Assembly (NCBI RefSeq): GCF_044547355.1
Contig: NZ_JBIUAG010000006.1
Span: 310,001-374,000, forward strand
Origin: Kutzneria sp044547355
GTDB lineage: Bacteria; Actinomycetota; Actinomycetes; Mycobacteriales; Pseudonocardiaceae
Length of the DNA: 64,000 nt
Reading direction: 5' to 3'
Shown: positions 8,317 through 15,561 of the stretch, piece by piece
Numbering within the stretch: position 1 is the stretch's first letter
Layout of the letters: the number at the start of each line of letters is the position of its first letter
Translations under genes and position numbers: made by a program
The notes under the pieces: model-generated
The model's database searches: none
What the model saw: only the letters and a program-made list of their open reading frames with translations
Told to the model about the DNA's origin: nothing

Positions 8317-9906
8317 ATGGCTTGGAGCAGGGGGATTGCCGCCGTCCTGGCGGTGTTGGCGCTGGGCGGCTGCGGGGGCATAGCGGGGCAGGCCTCGCCG
8401 CAACTGGGCGCGCAGCCCGGTCCGGCGAAGCCGCCGCCGGACCGTGACGGCGGCGCGGTGTTCACGGCCATGCGGCAGCTGGACGCCTGCGCATTGATGG
8501 ACGGCCCGGGCATGGCGGCGGCCGGCCTGCCGGCGAACTCGCGGCCGACGCCGACGGCCCCGCACTCGTGCTCGTTCACGGTGGACCGCTTGCTGGACGA
8601 CAGCGTCGAGGTCGTCACCGGCTCGGACTGGAGTTCCGGGGCCGCGTACATCGAGGCACCGCTGACCATCGCCGGCGCCAAGGCCTACCGGTACGACAAC
8701 AGCTCGGCCGGGCACTCCGACTGCACGATCGACATCCCGGTCAGCTTCGGCATGGCCGTGCAGGTCCGGTCCCGGGCCGGCTACCAGTCCAGGACCAACT
8801 CCTGCGCCCAGGCCAAGACCGCCGCCGCCACGGTCATCGGCAAGCTGGGCAACCCGGACGCGGTGACCGTGCCGGCGTCGCGGCCGCTGGCCAACTGGGA
8901 CGGCTGCTCGCTGCTGACCAGGGCGCTGGGCGATCTCGACCCGAAGAAGGTCAAGCTGGAGCACAGCGACTCGCTCGCGCCGCTCGACGGCTGCCTGGCC
9001 AGGCCGGCCGACAGCAAGGACGTCTCGGACAAGGTCGGCCAGGTTGACCTGAAGTACGGCTCGGATCCGCTCAGCGGCGCGAACCGCAAGCCCGAGCCGG
9101 TCGGCGACAAGACCGCCAACGTCTTCGACGGTGGCAACTTCTGTGACGTGTCATGGGGTCTTGGCCCCTCGGGCTCGCCGGAGAAGTTGAACGACACCAC
9201 CGTCGTCGACGTGAAGATGAAGGACTGCGACTCGGCCAAGGCGCTGGCCGTGAAGATCCAGAAGGTGCTGGCCGGCCCGGCGCCGTCCGGCGACAAGCCG
9301 CAGCGGCCGCTGCTCTACGGGCCCGACGACCCGGACAGCGTGGGAGTCGGGGCATGCCTCGACTTCTCCGTGCACGACGGCAATTGCGTGCCGTACCGAC
9401 CGTTCACGCTGCCGGCCTCGTTCGCGGACTGGTTCCCGGAGACCGACACCCAGCCGTCGATCGGCTGCGCCATCGCCGTGGACGCGGTCAAGGCGGTGTT
9501 CGGCGACACCTTCGCACCCGTGGTGTGGGGCCAGCACTGCTTCTTCGTGGAGCCGACGCACGCGCTGACCATCACCATCGACGTGGCCACGGTGTACGCG
9601 CCGGCGCGCTACGGGTCCGATCCGTCGCTGTACTCCAACATCCGGACCACGACCGTGTCCGGCAAGCAGGCCAAGACGTTCACCGACACCGTGCGCGGGG
9701 CCAAGCCCGGCGAGCCGGCCTACGGCGAGTACGACGTCTACGTGTCGCCGTCCGACAACATCAACCAGCCCGGCATGATCGCCGGCCTCATCAAGGCCGA
9801 CCGGCCCCGCGGCAGCGGCAGCAGCGGCGACGTCAAGCCGGACATCAGCCGGCTCAAGGACCTCGACCAGGTCATGGCCAAGATCATCGCCAAGTACGTG
9901 CCCTGA
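8317..9906 (+). CDS. Secreted lipoprotein with repeated DUF3558-like modules
   Basis: The 529-residue product starts with a short hydrophobic signal ending in the lipobox ALGGC, so it should be lipid-anchored outside the membrane. It appears to carry several copies of a DUF3558-like fold, each opening with a conserved Cys: LDACALMDGPGM, WDGCSLLTRALGDLD and SIGCAIAVDAVKAVFG, with further paired Cys that probably form disulfides. Single-domain DUF3558 lipoproteins of about 180 residues are common in Pseudonocardiaceae, so a multi-domain form is unusual. Function is unknown. A family A palindrome follows the stop. Confidence 0.7.
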   Translation: MAWSRGIAAVLAVLALGGCGGIAGQASPQLGAQPGPAKPPPDRDGGAVFTAMRQLDACALMDGPGMAAAGLPANSRPTPTAPHSCSFTVDRLLDDSVEVVTGSDWSSGAAYIEAPLTIAGAKAYRYDNSSAGHSDCTIDIPVSFGMAVQVRSRAGYQSRTNSCAQAKTAAATVIGKLGNPDAVTVPASRPLANWDGCSLLTRALGDLDPKKVKLEHSDSLAPLDGCLARPADSKDVSDKVGQVDLKYGSDPLSGANRKPEPVGDKTANVFDGGNFCDVSWGLGPSGSPEKLNDTTVVDVKMKDCDSAKALAVKIQKVLAGPAPSGDKPQRPLLYGPDDPDSVGVGACLDFSVHDGNCVPYRPFTLPASFADWFPETDTQPSIGCAIAVDAVKAVFGDTFAPVVWGQHCFFVEPTHALTITIDVATVYAPARYGSDPSLYSNIRTTTVSGKQAKTFTDTVRGAKPGEPAYGEYDVYVSPSDNINQPGMIAGLIKADRPRGSGSSGDVKPDISRLKDLDQVMAKIIAKYVP

Positions 9907-9924
9907 CCCGAACCATCGCTTCGA

Positions 9925-9979
9925 CGCTTGGAAGGGGGCTTTCCTCCACTCCGAGTGTAGGAAAGCCCCCTTCCAAGCG
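9925..9979. repeat. 55-bp palindromic repeat, family A copy 2
   Basis: It has the same arms as copy 1 and differs only near the apex (CCTCCACTCCGAGTGTAGG). It lies between the convergent lipoprotein gene (ends 9906) and zinc-ribbon gene (ends 9993). Confidence 0.85.
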
Positions 9980-9992
9980 CGAAAGAAGAGCG

Positions 9993-10289
9993 TCAGCCCT
10001 GGTTTTGGGGGAGGTGCTGGTGGTCGGGGGCGGCCGGCTGCTGGGCGGCGGTGTTCTGCTCGACCAGGGCCTGGGCCTGCTCCTTGGCCAGCTCGCTGGC
10101 GTAGCCGCAGTAGGTGCACTGGAGCTGGTAGCGGCTGCTGACCGGGAACAGCGGGATGAAGAACAGCGTGAACTTGGTGGTGAACTTCCGCAGCGCGTGC
10201 GCCGCCGGGTTGTGGCAGTTGTTGCAGACGAGCATGGTCATCAGCAGCTGCTGCACGTATCTGCGGGTACCCCAGATCAACAGGAACAC
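9993..10289 (-). CDS. Zinc-ribbon membrane protein
   Basis: The 98-residue product has an N-terminal zinc-ribbon half-site CNNC, a hydrophobic segment FTLFFIPLFPV, then the second pair CTYC, matching the zinc_ribbon_15 type of small membrane-associated protein. The C-terminal 30 residues are Gln/Ala/Pro-rich and disordered. The GTG start at 10287-10289 is preceded by GGGGTGGAG. The role is unknown. It is convergent with the lipoprotein gene; the beta-lactamase-family gene begins further along on the opposite side and is a separate unit. Confidence 0.75.
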   Translation of the reverse strand: MFLLIWGTRRYVQQLLMTMLVCNNCHNPAAHALRKFTTKFTLFFIPLFPVSSRYQLQCTYCGYASELAKEQAQALVEQNTAAQQPAAPDHQHLPQNQG

Positions 10290-10332
10290 GTTTCTCCACC
10301 CCTAATTGGTCGAAACCAGACGGACGGGGAGC

Positions 10333-11703
10333 TTACAGCGCCCGCCACCCGTTCGGGTCCACTCCGCCGGGAATCTCGGCGGTGACGTCGTAGGGCTCCC
10401 GGCTGAAGATGAACGTGGCCAGGTCGAGGTGGCTGATCGAGCCGTCGGCCCGGCGGACGATCCGCAGCGTCTCCCCGTCGTAGTAGCCGTCCAGGCCGAT
10501 CCAGGTGTCCGGCCCGGTCGGCCGGAACCGCGACCCGCGGCCGCCGGCGGCGATGGGCGTGATGCTGATCCACCGGTCGGACAGCAGCCGCAGCGAACGC
10601 GGGGCCGGGCCCCAGTACCAGGTGCCGGTCATGGCCAGCAGCTCCTGGTCCACCTCGGCCAGCGGGCGCCACTCGGCCGGCAGCCGCGGCTCCAGCGTGG
10701 AGATGATGTCGATCAGGTCCGCGCACAGGCCCGGCACGTCCACGCCGGAGGTGGAGTTGGCCATCGCGATGCCGGCGGTGCCGGTCGCCGGGTCGGTCCA
10801 CACGGTGGCCACGAAGCCGGGCATGGAGCCGGTGTGCCCGGCCAGCCGCCGGTTGCGGTTGCGGGCCAGCTGGAACCCGAGGCCGTAGCCGCTGGTCCAC
10901 TGGTCGCCGTCCTCGACGACGGCCGGCTCCCGCATCTCGGCCACGGTGTCGGGGTGCAGCACCCCGCCGGTGTCGCCGCCGACGAACCGGGCCCAACGGC
11001 CCAGGTCGGTGAGCGTGGACCACAGCTGGCCGGCCGGGGCCATGGCGACCGCGTCGTGCGCCGGCTCGGGCAGCAGCACGTCGGCCCACGGGTGTACGGC
11101 GAAGCCCTCGGCGTGCGGCCGCTCGGGCATCGGGGTGGTGCGGGTCATGCCCAGCGGCTGGAGGAGCTCGGCGCGCACGGCGTCCATCCAGCTCATGCCG
11201 CGCAGCCGGGCCACCAGCTCGCCGAGGGCGCCGTAGCCGAGGTTGGTGTAGTGGAACTTGCGGCCGGGGCGGTGCTTGAGCTCCTCCTCGGTGACCCGGT
11301 CGGACAGCTCGGTCCACTCCACGCCGGGCGTGCGCTCCCACCACAGGCCCGGGGACTCGGCGGTCAGGCCGCCGGCGTGGGCCAGCAGCTGAGCCACGGT
11401 CACGTCGGCGAACGCGGTGCCGGGCACGTACTTGCCGTACGGGGCGTTCAGCTCGACCTTGCCCTCGTCGCGCAGGCGCATCACCAGCGCGGCGATGAAG
11501 GTCTTGGTGATGGAGCCGATGCGGTATTGCGTGTCCACGGTGGGCGCCTGGCCGTCGACCCGGCCGCGGCCGCCGCTCCAGACCAGGCCGCCGTCGCGCA
11601 CCACGGCCGCGGCCAGTGACGGCGCCCGCTTGGCGGCCTGCTCGGTGGCCACGCGCTGCAACAGCGCGCGTTCGGTGGTCGGCAGCAGTGGTTCTGTGGG
11701 CAC
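10333..11703 (-). CDS. Serine hydrolase of the class C beta-lactamase / esterase family
   Basis: The 456-residue protein has the catalytic motifs of the beta-lactamase (PF00144) family: the Ser-x-x-Lys tetrad SITK within YRIGSITKTFIAAL, the YTN triad in FHYTNLGYGALGE, and an HTG in place of KTG (AGHTGSMPGF). A C-terminal region of about 110 residues resembles the lipocalin-like tail of D-aminopeptidase or esterase members. There is no signal peptide, so a cytoplasmic esterase or peptidase role is more likely than antibiotic resistance. The GTG start at 11701-11703 follows AAAGGA. It is divergent from the CorA-like gene, 62 bp away. Confidence 0.85.
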   Translation of the reverse strand: MPTEPLLPTTERALLQRVATEQAAKRAPSLAAAVVRDGGLVWSGGRGRVDGQAPTVDTQYRIGSITKTFIAALVMRLRDEGKVELNAPYGKYVPGTAFADVTVAQLLAHAGGLTAESPGLWWERTPGVEWTELSDRVTEEELKHRPGRKFHYTNLGYGALGELVARLRGMSWMDAVRAELLQPLGMTRTTPMPERPHAEGFAVHPWADVLLPEPAHDAVAMAPAGQLWSTLTDLGRWARFVGGDTGGVLHPDTVAEMREPAVVEDGDQWTSGYGLGFQLARNRNRRLAGHTGSMPGFVATVWTDPATGTAGIAMANSTSGVDVPGLCADLIDIISTLEPRLPAEWRPLAEVDQELLAMTGTWYWGPAPRSLRLLSDRWISITPIAAGGRGSRFRPTGPDTWIGLDGYYDGETLRIVRRADGSISHLDLATFIFSREPYDVTAEIPGGVDPNGWRAL

Positions 11704-11765
11704 GCGCCTGGTCCTTTCCCCGTGTGTCGGCTGAGCGGCGGAGGGCGGGCCGTAGCCTGGCAGGC

Positions 11766-12737
11766 ATGGCTCGCACCCGGCTCTACCGTAACGGCGTCCT
11801 GGTCTCCGAGGACTTCAACCCCGCGGACATCTCCGACCACCTGGACGAGCCGGGGGTGGCGATGTGGCTGGACATGTGCGAACCGGACGAAGCGGACCTG
11901 GCCACCATCACCGAGGAGCTGGGGCTGCACCGGTTGGCCGTGGAGGACGCGGTGCACGAGCACCAGCGGCCCAAGCTGGACCACTACGAGTCGCACCTGT
12001 TCCTGGCCGCCTATGTCGCCTTCGTGCACCCCTACAGCGAACGGCTCAACACCAGCGAGATCTCGGTGTTCATCACGCCGACCTGCCTGGTCACCGTGCG
12101 CAAGGAGCCCAGCTTCGACATCGACCAGGTGGTGGCCCGCTGGGACAACAACGCCGACCTGGCCAAGAGCGGCGTCGGCTTCCTGCTGCACGGGCTGCTC
12201 GACTACGTCGTGGACACCCACATCGACGCCGTCCAGCAGCTCGACGAGAAGATCGAGCAGATCGAGGAGGCGCTGTTCGCCGAGCACGTCGACCTCAAGC
12301 CGTTGCAGCGCCGCTCGTACCGGCTGCGGCGCGCCCTGATGGGCCTGCGCAAGGTCGCCGGGCCCATGCGGGAGGTGCTGGAGGGCGTGCAGAGGCACGG
12401 TTCGCACCTGGTGGACAACACCATGCGGCCGTACTACGCGGACGTGCAGGACCACGTGCTCAAGTCCAGCGGCCGCATCGAGGCGCTGCGGGACCTGGCC
12501 GCGACGCTGCGGGAGACCGAGCTGACCGTGCAGAGCAACCAGCTCAACGTGATCATGAAGCAGGTGACCAGCTGGGCCGCGGTCATCGCGGTGCCCACGC
12601 TGATCACCGGTTTCTACGGGCAGAACGTCAACTATCCCGGCATCAACACCGAGTGGGGCTTCTGGGTGTCCACGCTGGTGATCGCGGTGGCCTCGGTCGG
12701 GCTGTGGTGGTCCTTCCGCAAGCGCGGCTGGCTGTAG
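11766..12737 (+). CDS. CorA-family divalent cation transporter
   Basis: The 323-residue protein has the CorA plan: a cytoplasmic N-terminal domain (AVEDAVHEHQRPKLDHYESHLFLAAY), a long helical region, and two C-terminal membrane segments. The signature at the end of the first segment reads GFYGQN, where CorA normally has YGMN, so the middle Met is replaced by Gln. The rest of the pore entrance (TGFYGQNVNYPG) is intact. It probably moves Mg2+ or Co2+ across the plasma membrane, but selectivity may differ. The trp leader begins 13 bp after its stop, so the trp promoter must overlap the 3' end of this gene. Confidence 0.86.
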   Translation: MARTRLYRNGVLVSEDFNPADISDHLDEPGVAMWLDMCEPDEADLATITEELGLHRLAVEDAVHEHQRPKLDHYESHLFLAAYVAFVHPYSERLNTSEISVFITPTCLVTVRKEPSFDIDQVVARWDNNADLAKSGVGFLLHGLLDYVVDTHIDAVQQLDEKIEQIEEALFAEHVDLKPLQRRSYRLRRALMGLRKVAGPMREVLEGVQRHGSHLVDNTMRPYYADVQDHVLKSSGRIEALRDLAATLRETELTVQSNQLNVIMKQVTSWAAVIAVPTLITGFYGQNVNYPGINTEWGFWVSTLVIAVASVGLWWSFRKRGWL

Positions 12738-12749
12738 TACGGTGTCGGC

Positions 12750-12791
12750 GTGTCCGCGCGTCAGACCATGAACTGGTGGCCCGTCTCCTAG
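12750..12791 (+). CDS. trpL: trp leader peptide
   Basis: A 13-codon frame starting at GTG 12750 reads MSARQTMNWWPVS and contains two adjacent Trp codons at 12774-12779, the tandem-Trp hallmark of transcription attenuation. A second possible start is ATG 12768. It is embedded in the attenuator described next, and ribosome stalling on the Trp codons would free segment 2. Confidence 0.85.
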   Translation: MSARQTMNWWPVS

Positions 12792-12845
12792 ACGGCCCAC
12801 CTCCTGCGCGCACCCCGCGGCCGTCTCATCCGAGGCGGCCTTTTT
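12776..12845 (+). promoter_or_regulatory. Tryptophan transcription attenuator
   Basis: Four pairing segments can be read. Segment 1 (12776-12786) pairs with segment 2 (12790-12800) with one mismatch, forming the pause hairpin. Segment 2 AGACGGCC (12790-12797) is the exact complement of segment 3 GGCCGTCT (12819-12826), forming the antiterminator. Segment 3 also pairs with segment 4 AGGCGGCC (12833-12840) with one G-U pair, and five T residues follow at 12841-12845, forming an intrinsic terminator. High Trp should terminate transcription before the anthranilate synthase gene. Confidence 0.88.
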
Positions 12846-12895
12846 GTTTGCCCGCTTCGGTTGTGGCGGCCCTTTCGCTGGAAAGGACCCCGACC

Positions 12896-14692
12896 GTGCT
12901 GCTGGACCGCATCGCCGCCGCAACGCCCCACGCCCTGCTGCGCCGCTCCCCCGACGTCGTCGACGTGCTCGTCGGCGACATCGTCGAGCTCGACCGCCTG
13001 ACCGATATTCCCTTGTCCGACAACGAAGTGCTGGCGATCGTGCCGTACCGGCAGATCGCCGAGCGGGGCTTCGAGTGCGTCGACGACGGGGCCCCGCTGC
13101 TGGCATTGCTTGTGCGGGAACGGGAATCCGTGCCGCTGGACGACGTGCTGGCCCGCATCGAGGACGTGCCGTTCACGCTGGCCGACGCCGGCTTCGACGT
13201 GGACGACGAGGCCTACGGGGAGATCGTGCGCAAGGTGCTGGCCGAGGAGATCGGCCAGGGGGCCGGGGCCAACTTCGTCATCAAACGCACTTACACCGCG
13301 ACGATTCCCGACTACAGCGCGGCGACCGGGCTGGCCGTGTTCCGGCGGCTGCTGCTGGCCGAGCGGGGCGCGTACTGGACGTTCCTCGTGCACACCGGTG
13401 AGCGCACCTTCGTCGGCGCCACCCCCGAGCGGCACGTGTCGGTCGAGGACGGCATCGCCATGATGAACCCCATCAGCGGCACCTACCGCCATCCCTCCGG
13501 CGTCGCCGACCGGGCCGAGCTGCTGGCCTTTCTGGCCGACGGCAAAGAGACCGACGAGCTCTACATGGTCGTCGACGAGGAGTTGAAGATGATGGCCCGG
13601 GTCGCCGCGCGGGGCGGTCGGGTGCTCGGGCCGTACCTGAAGGAGATGTCCCGGCTCACCCACACCGAGTACCTGCTGGCCGGACAGACCACCGTGGACG
13701 TTCGGGAGGTGTTGCGGGAGACCATGTTCGCCCCGACCGTGACCGGCAGCCCGCTGGAGAACGCCTGCCGGGTGATCGCCCGCCACGAGCAGCGCGGCCG
13801 CGGCTACTACGCCGGCGTGCTGGCCCTCATCGGCCCGCACGGGTCCTCTTTGGACGCTCCCATCCTCATCCGCACCGCCGAGATCGGCATGGATGGCTCG
13901 CTCCAGGTCTCCGTCGGCGCCACCCTCGTGCGTGATTCCGTGCCCTCGGCCGAGATCGCCGAGACCCACGCCAAGGCCGCCGGCGTCCTGTCCGCCCTGC
14001 ACGGTCTGTCCACACCGGACTCTGCCGGCTCCTCCTTCGCCGATGACGTCCAGGTTCTCGCCGCCCTGGCCGCCCGCAACGACCGCCTGGCCCGGTTCTG
14101 GCTGGAGCCGCGGGAACTCACCGCCGGGCCGTTCACCGGCCGGCGGGTCCTGATCGTCGACGGCGAGGACACGTTCACCGCCATGCTCTCCCATCTCCTC
14201 CAGGCCCTGGGTTTCGCCGTCACCATCGTCGGCCACGACAGCGCGCCGGCGCTGTCCGGCTACGACCTCGTGATCGCCGGCCCCGGCCCCGGCGATCCGC
14301 GCGAGCACACCAGCCCCAAGATCGCCGCCCTGCGCGGCGTCGTCCGCGACGTCCTGGAATCCGGCACTCCGCTGCTGGCCATCTGCCTCGGCCACCAGGT
14401 CCTGTGCTCGCTGCTCGGCCTGGAGCTCATCCGCAAACCCCAGCCGTACCAAGGCATGCAGCGCGCCATCTCGCTGTTCGGCCGGCCCGAGCGGGTCGGC
14501 TTCTACAGCACCTTCGTCGCCGTCGGCGCCGTGCCCGGCGTCGAGATCTCCGCCGACCCGGCCAGCGGCGAGGTCCACGCCCTGCGCTCCCCCGGCTTCG
14601 CCTCCACCCAGTTCCACCCCGAGTCCGTGCTGACCGAACACGGCATCGACATCCTGGCGCGGCTGCTCACCGATCTCCTGCCGGCCCGGTAG
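12896..14692 (+). CDS. trpE: Anthranilate synthase, fused TrpE-TrpG type
   Basis: This 598-residue fusion should convert chorismate plus glutamine to anthranilate, the first step of tryptophan synthesis. Residues 1 to about 400 form the chorismate-binding domain (HTGERTFVGATPERH, NPISGTYRHPSG, KETDELYMVVDEELKMMARV, TVTGSPLENACRVI). Residues about 420-598 form a class I glutamine amidotransferase with Cys497 (CLGHQ), His574 and Glu576 (FHPES). The GTG at 12896 follows GGAAAGGAC. The N-terminal region is shorter than in stand-alone TrpE and resembles the PhzE/fused group, which makes a phenazine-type enzyme an alternative; the trp attenuator and absence of phz genes favour tryptophan. No other trp genes follow. 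Confidence 0.88.
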   Translation: MLLDRIAAATPHALLRRSPDVVDVLVGDIVELDRLTDIPLSDNEVLAIVPYRQIAERGFECVDDGAPLLALLVRERESVPLDDVLARIEDVPFTLADAGFDVDDEAYGEIVRKVLAEEIGQGAGANFVIKRTYTATIPDYSAATGLAVFRRLLLAERGAYWTFLVHTGERTFVGATPERHVSVEDGIAMMNPISGTYRHPSGVADRAELLAFLADGKETDELYMVVDEELKMMARVAARGGRVLGPYLKEMSRLTHTEYLLAGQTTVDVREVLRETMFAPTVTGSPLENACRVIARHEQRGRGYYAGVLALIGPHGSSLDAPILIRTAEIGMDGSLQVSVGATLVRDSVPSAEIAETHAKAAGVLSALHGLSTPDSAGSSFADDVQVLAALAARNDRLARFWLEPRELTAGPFTGRRVLIVDGEDTFTAMLSHLLQALGFAVTIVGHDSAPALSGYDLVIAGPGPGDPREHTSPKIAALRGVVRDVLESGTPLLAICLGHQVLCSLLGLELIRKPQPYQGMQRAISLFGRPERVGFYSTFVAVGAVPGVEISADPASGEVHALRSPGFASTQFHPESVLTEHGIDILARLLTDLLPAR

Positions 14693-14695
14693 CGC

Positions 14696-15397
14696 TCAGT
14701 CGAGGCCGGTGCGGCCCTCGGCCCAGTAGGCCTTGCCCTTGATCTCGACGGGTCGCAGCGACCAGTTCCTCGTGTCGCGGCGAACCTCGTGCACCGTCTT
14801 GGCATTCCCGGTCACGACCAGGACGAACGGCTCGTCCGGCGTCACACCGCGCACGTGGTCCAGCAGCGCGCGGGGATCGGCCGGTTTGGCCACCACACGG
14901 CTCGACCGGTCGAGCCCGTGCGCGGCGAGCACCGCCGTGGCGGCATCAGGATCGGCTGCCTCGATGACGTGGTCGACCCGGGAGGTGACGCCGCTCAGGG
15001 CGATCGCCAGGGCGATGCTCGACTCGTCGCCGACGAACACGGCCCGGTCGATCCCGCGCAGGTCGATGGATTTGCGGGGGCCGAACACATCGCACATGTC
15101 CCCGGCCGCCACGGTGCGGAACCACTCGGCCGCCGGACCGTCGGCGTGCGTGCAGGCGATCAGCTCCGTCGTGTCGCCGTCCCACCGGATCGGGGTGTAG
15201 GCCCGCAGCTTCAGCGTTCCCCGCTGGGTCCGGATCTGCGTTTTCATGCCCGGCGCCCACTCCGCGCCCCGCAACGCCTCGGCCCGCAGTTCGACGCGGA
15301 CGAATCCCGGCGCGCACGGCTGCGCCACCGTCACCTCCGCCGTCCGCAGGAACGCGTTGCCGGCCAGATCGACCAGGCGCTCGGAGAGGCTGGGCAT
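14696..15397 (-). CDS. Siderophore-interacting protein (FAD ferric-siderophore reductase)
   Basis: The 233-residue protein matches the SIP/ViuB family: an FAD-binding barrel with the motif LRAYTPIRWDGDTTELIACTHADGPAAEWF, then an NAD(P)H-type domain (DRAVFVGDESSIALAIAL) and the C-terminal KGKAYWAEGRTGLD. Members reduce ferric siderophores in the cytoplasm to release iron. The ATG at 15395-15397 has GGGAGAA just upstream; an upstream in-frame extension has no domain. It converges on the anthranilate synthase gene with three bases between stops. No siderophore or iron-uptake genes are adjacent. Confidence 0.85.
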   Translation of the reverse strand: MPSLSERLVDLAGNAFLRTAEVTVAQPCAPGFVRVELRAEALRGAEWAPGMKTQIRTQRGTLKLRAYTPIRWDGDTTELIACTHADGPAAEWFRTVAAGDMCDVFGPRKSIDLRGIDRAVFVGDESSIALAIALSGVTSRVDHVIEAADPDAATAVLAAHGLDRSSRVVAKPADPRALLDHVRGVTPDEPFVLVVTGNAKTVHEVRRDTRNWSLRPVEIKGKAYWAEGRTGLD

Positions 15398-15500
15398 GGA
15401 TTCTCCCGTGGTCACAAGCTGAAGCGACACCCTCTCGCCGATCCTACCCACCACCGCCCCACCCCCCGGCACGTGAGTGGCTTACTTGCGCTCAGGGGGC

Positions 15501-15547
15501 ACGTGAGTGGCTCATTTCGCACCAGAAGCGAAATGAGCCACTCACGT
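15501..15547. repeat. 47-bp inverted repeat, family B
   Basis: A perfect 20-bp stem ACGTGAGTGGCTCATTTCGC (15501-15520) pairs with 15528-15547 around a 7-base loop. A partial direct copy of the left arm (ACGTGAGTGGCT) lies at 15471-15482. It sits between two minus-strand genes, downstream of the PKD protein start region's neighbour and upstream of the siderophore-interacting gene. Confidence 0.8.
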
Positions 15548-15561
15548 ACCGAGACTGCGGA

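Noticed and set aside
10333..11703. Antibiotic-resistance beta-lactamase
   Set aside because: There is no signal peptide and HTG replaces KTG, fitting esterase or peptidase relatives of the family.
12896..14692. Phenazine or antibiotic cluster based on PhzE-like similarity
   Set aside because: No other phz-type or biosynthetic genes adjoin it, and a trp attenuator controls it.
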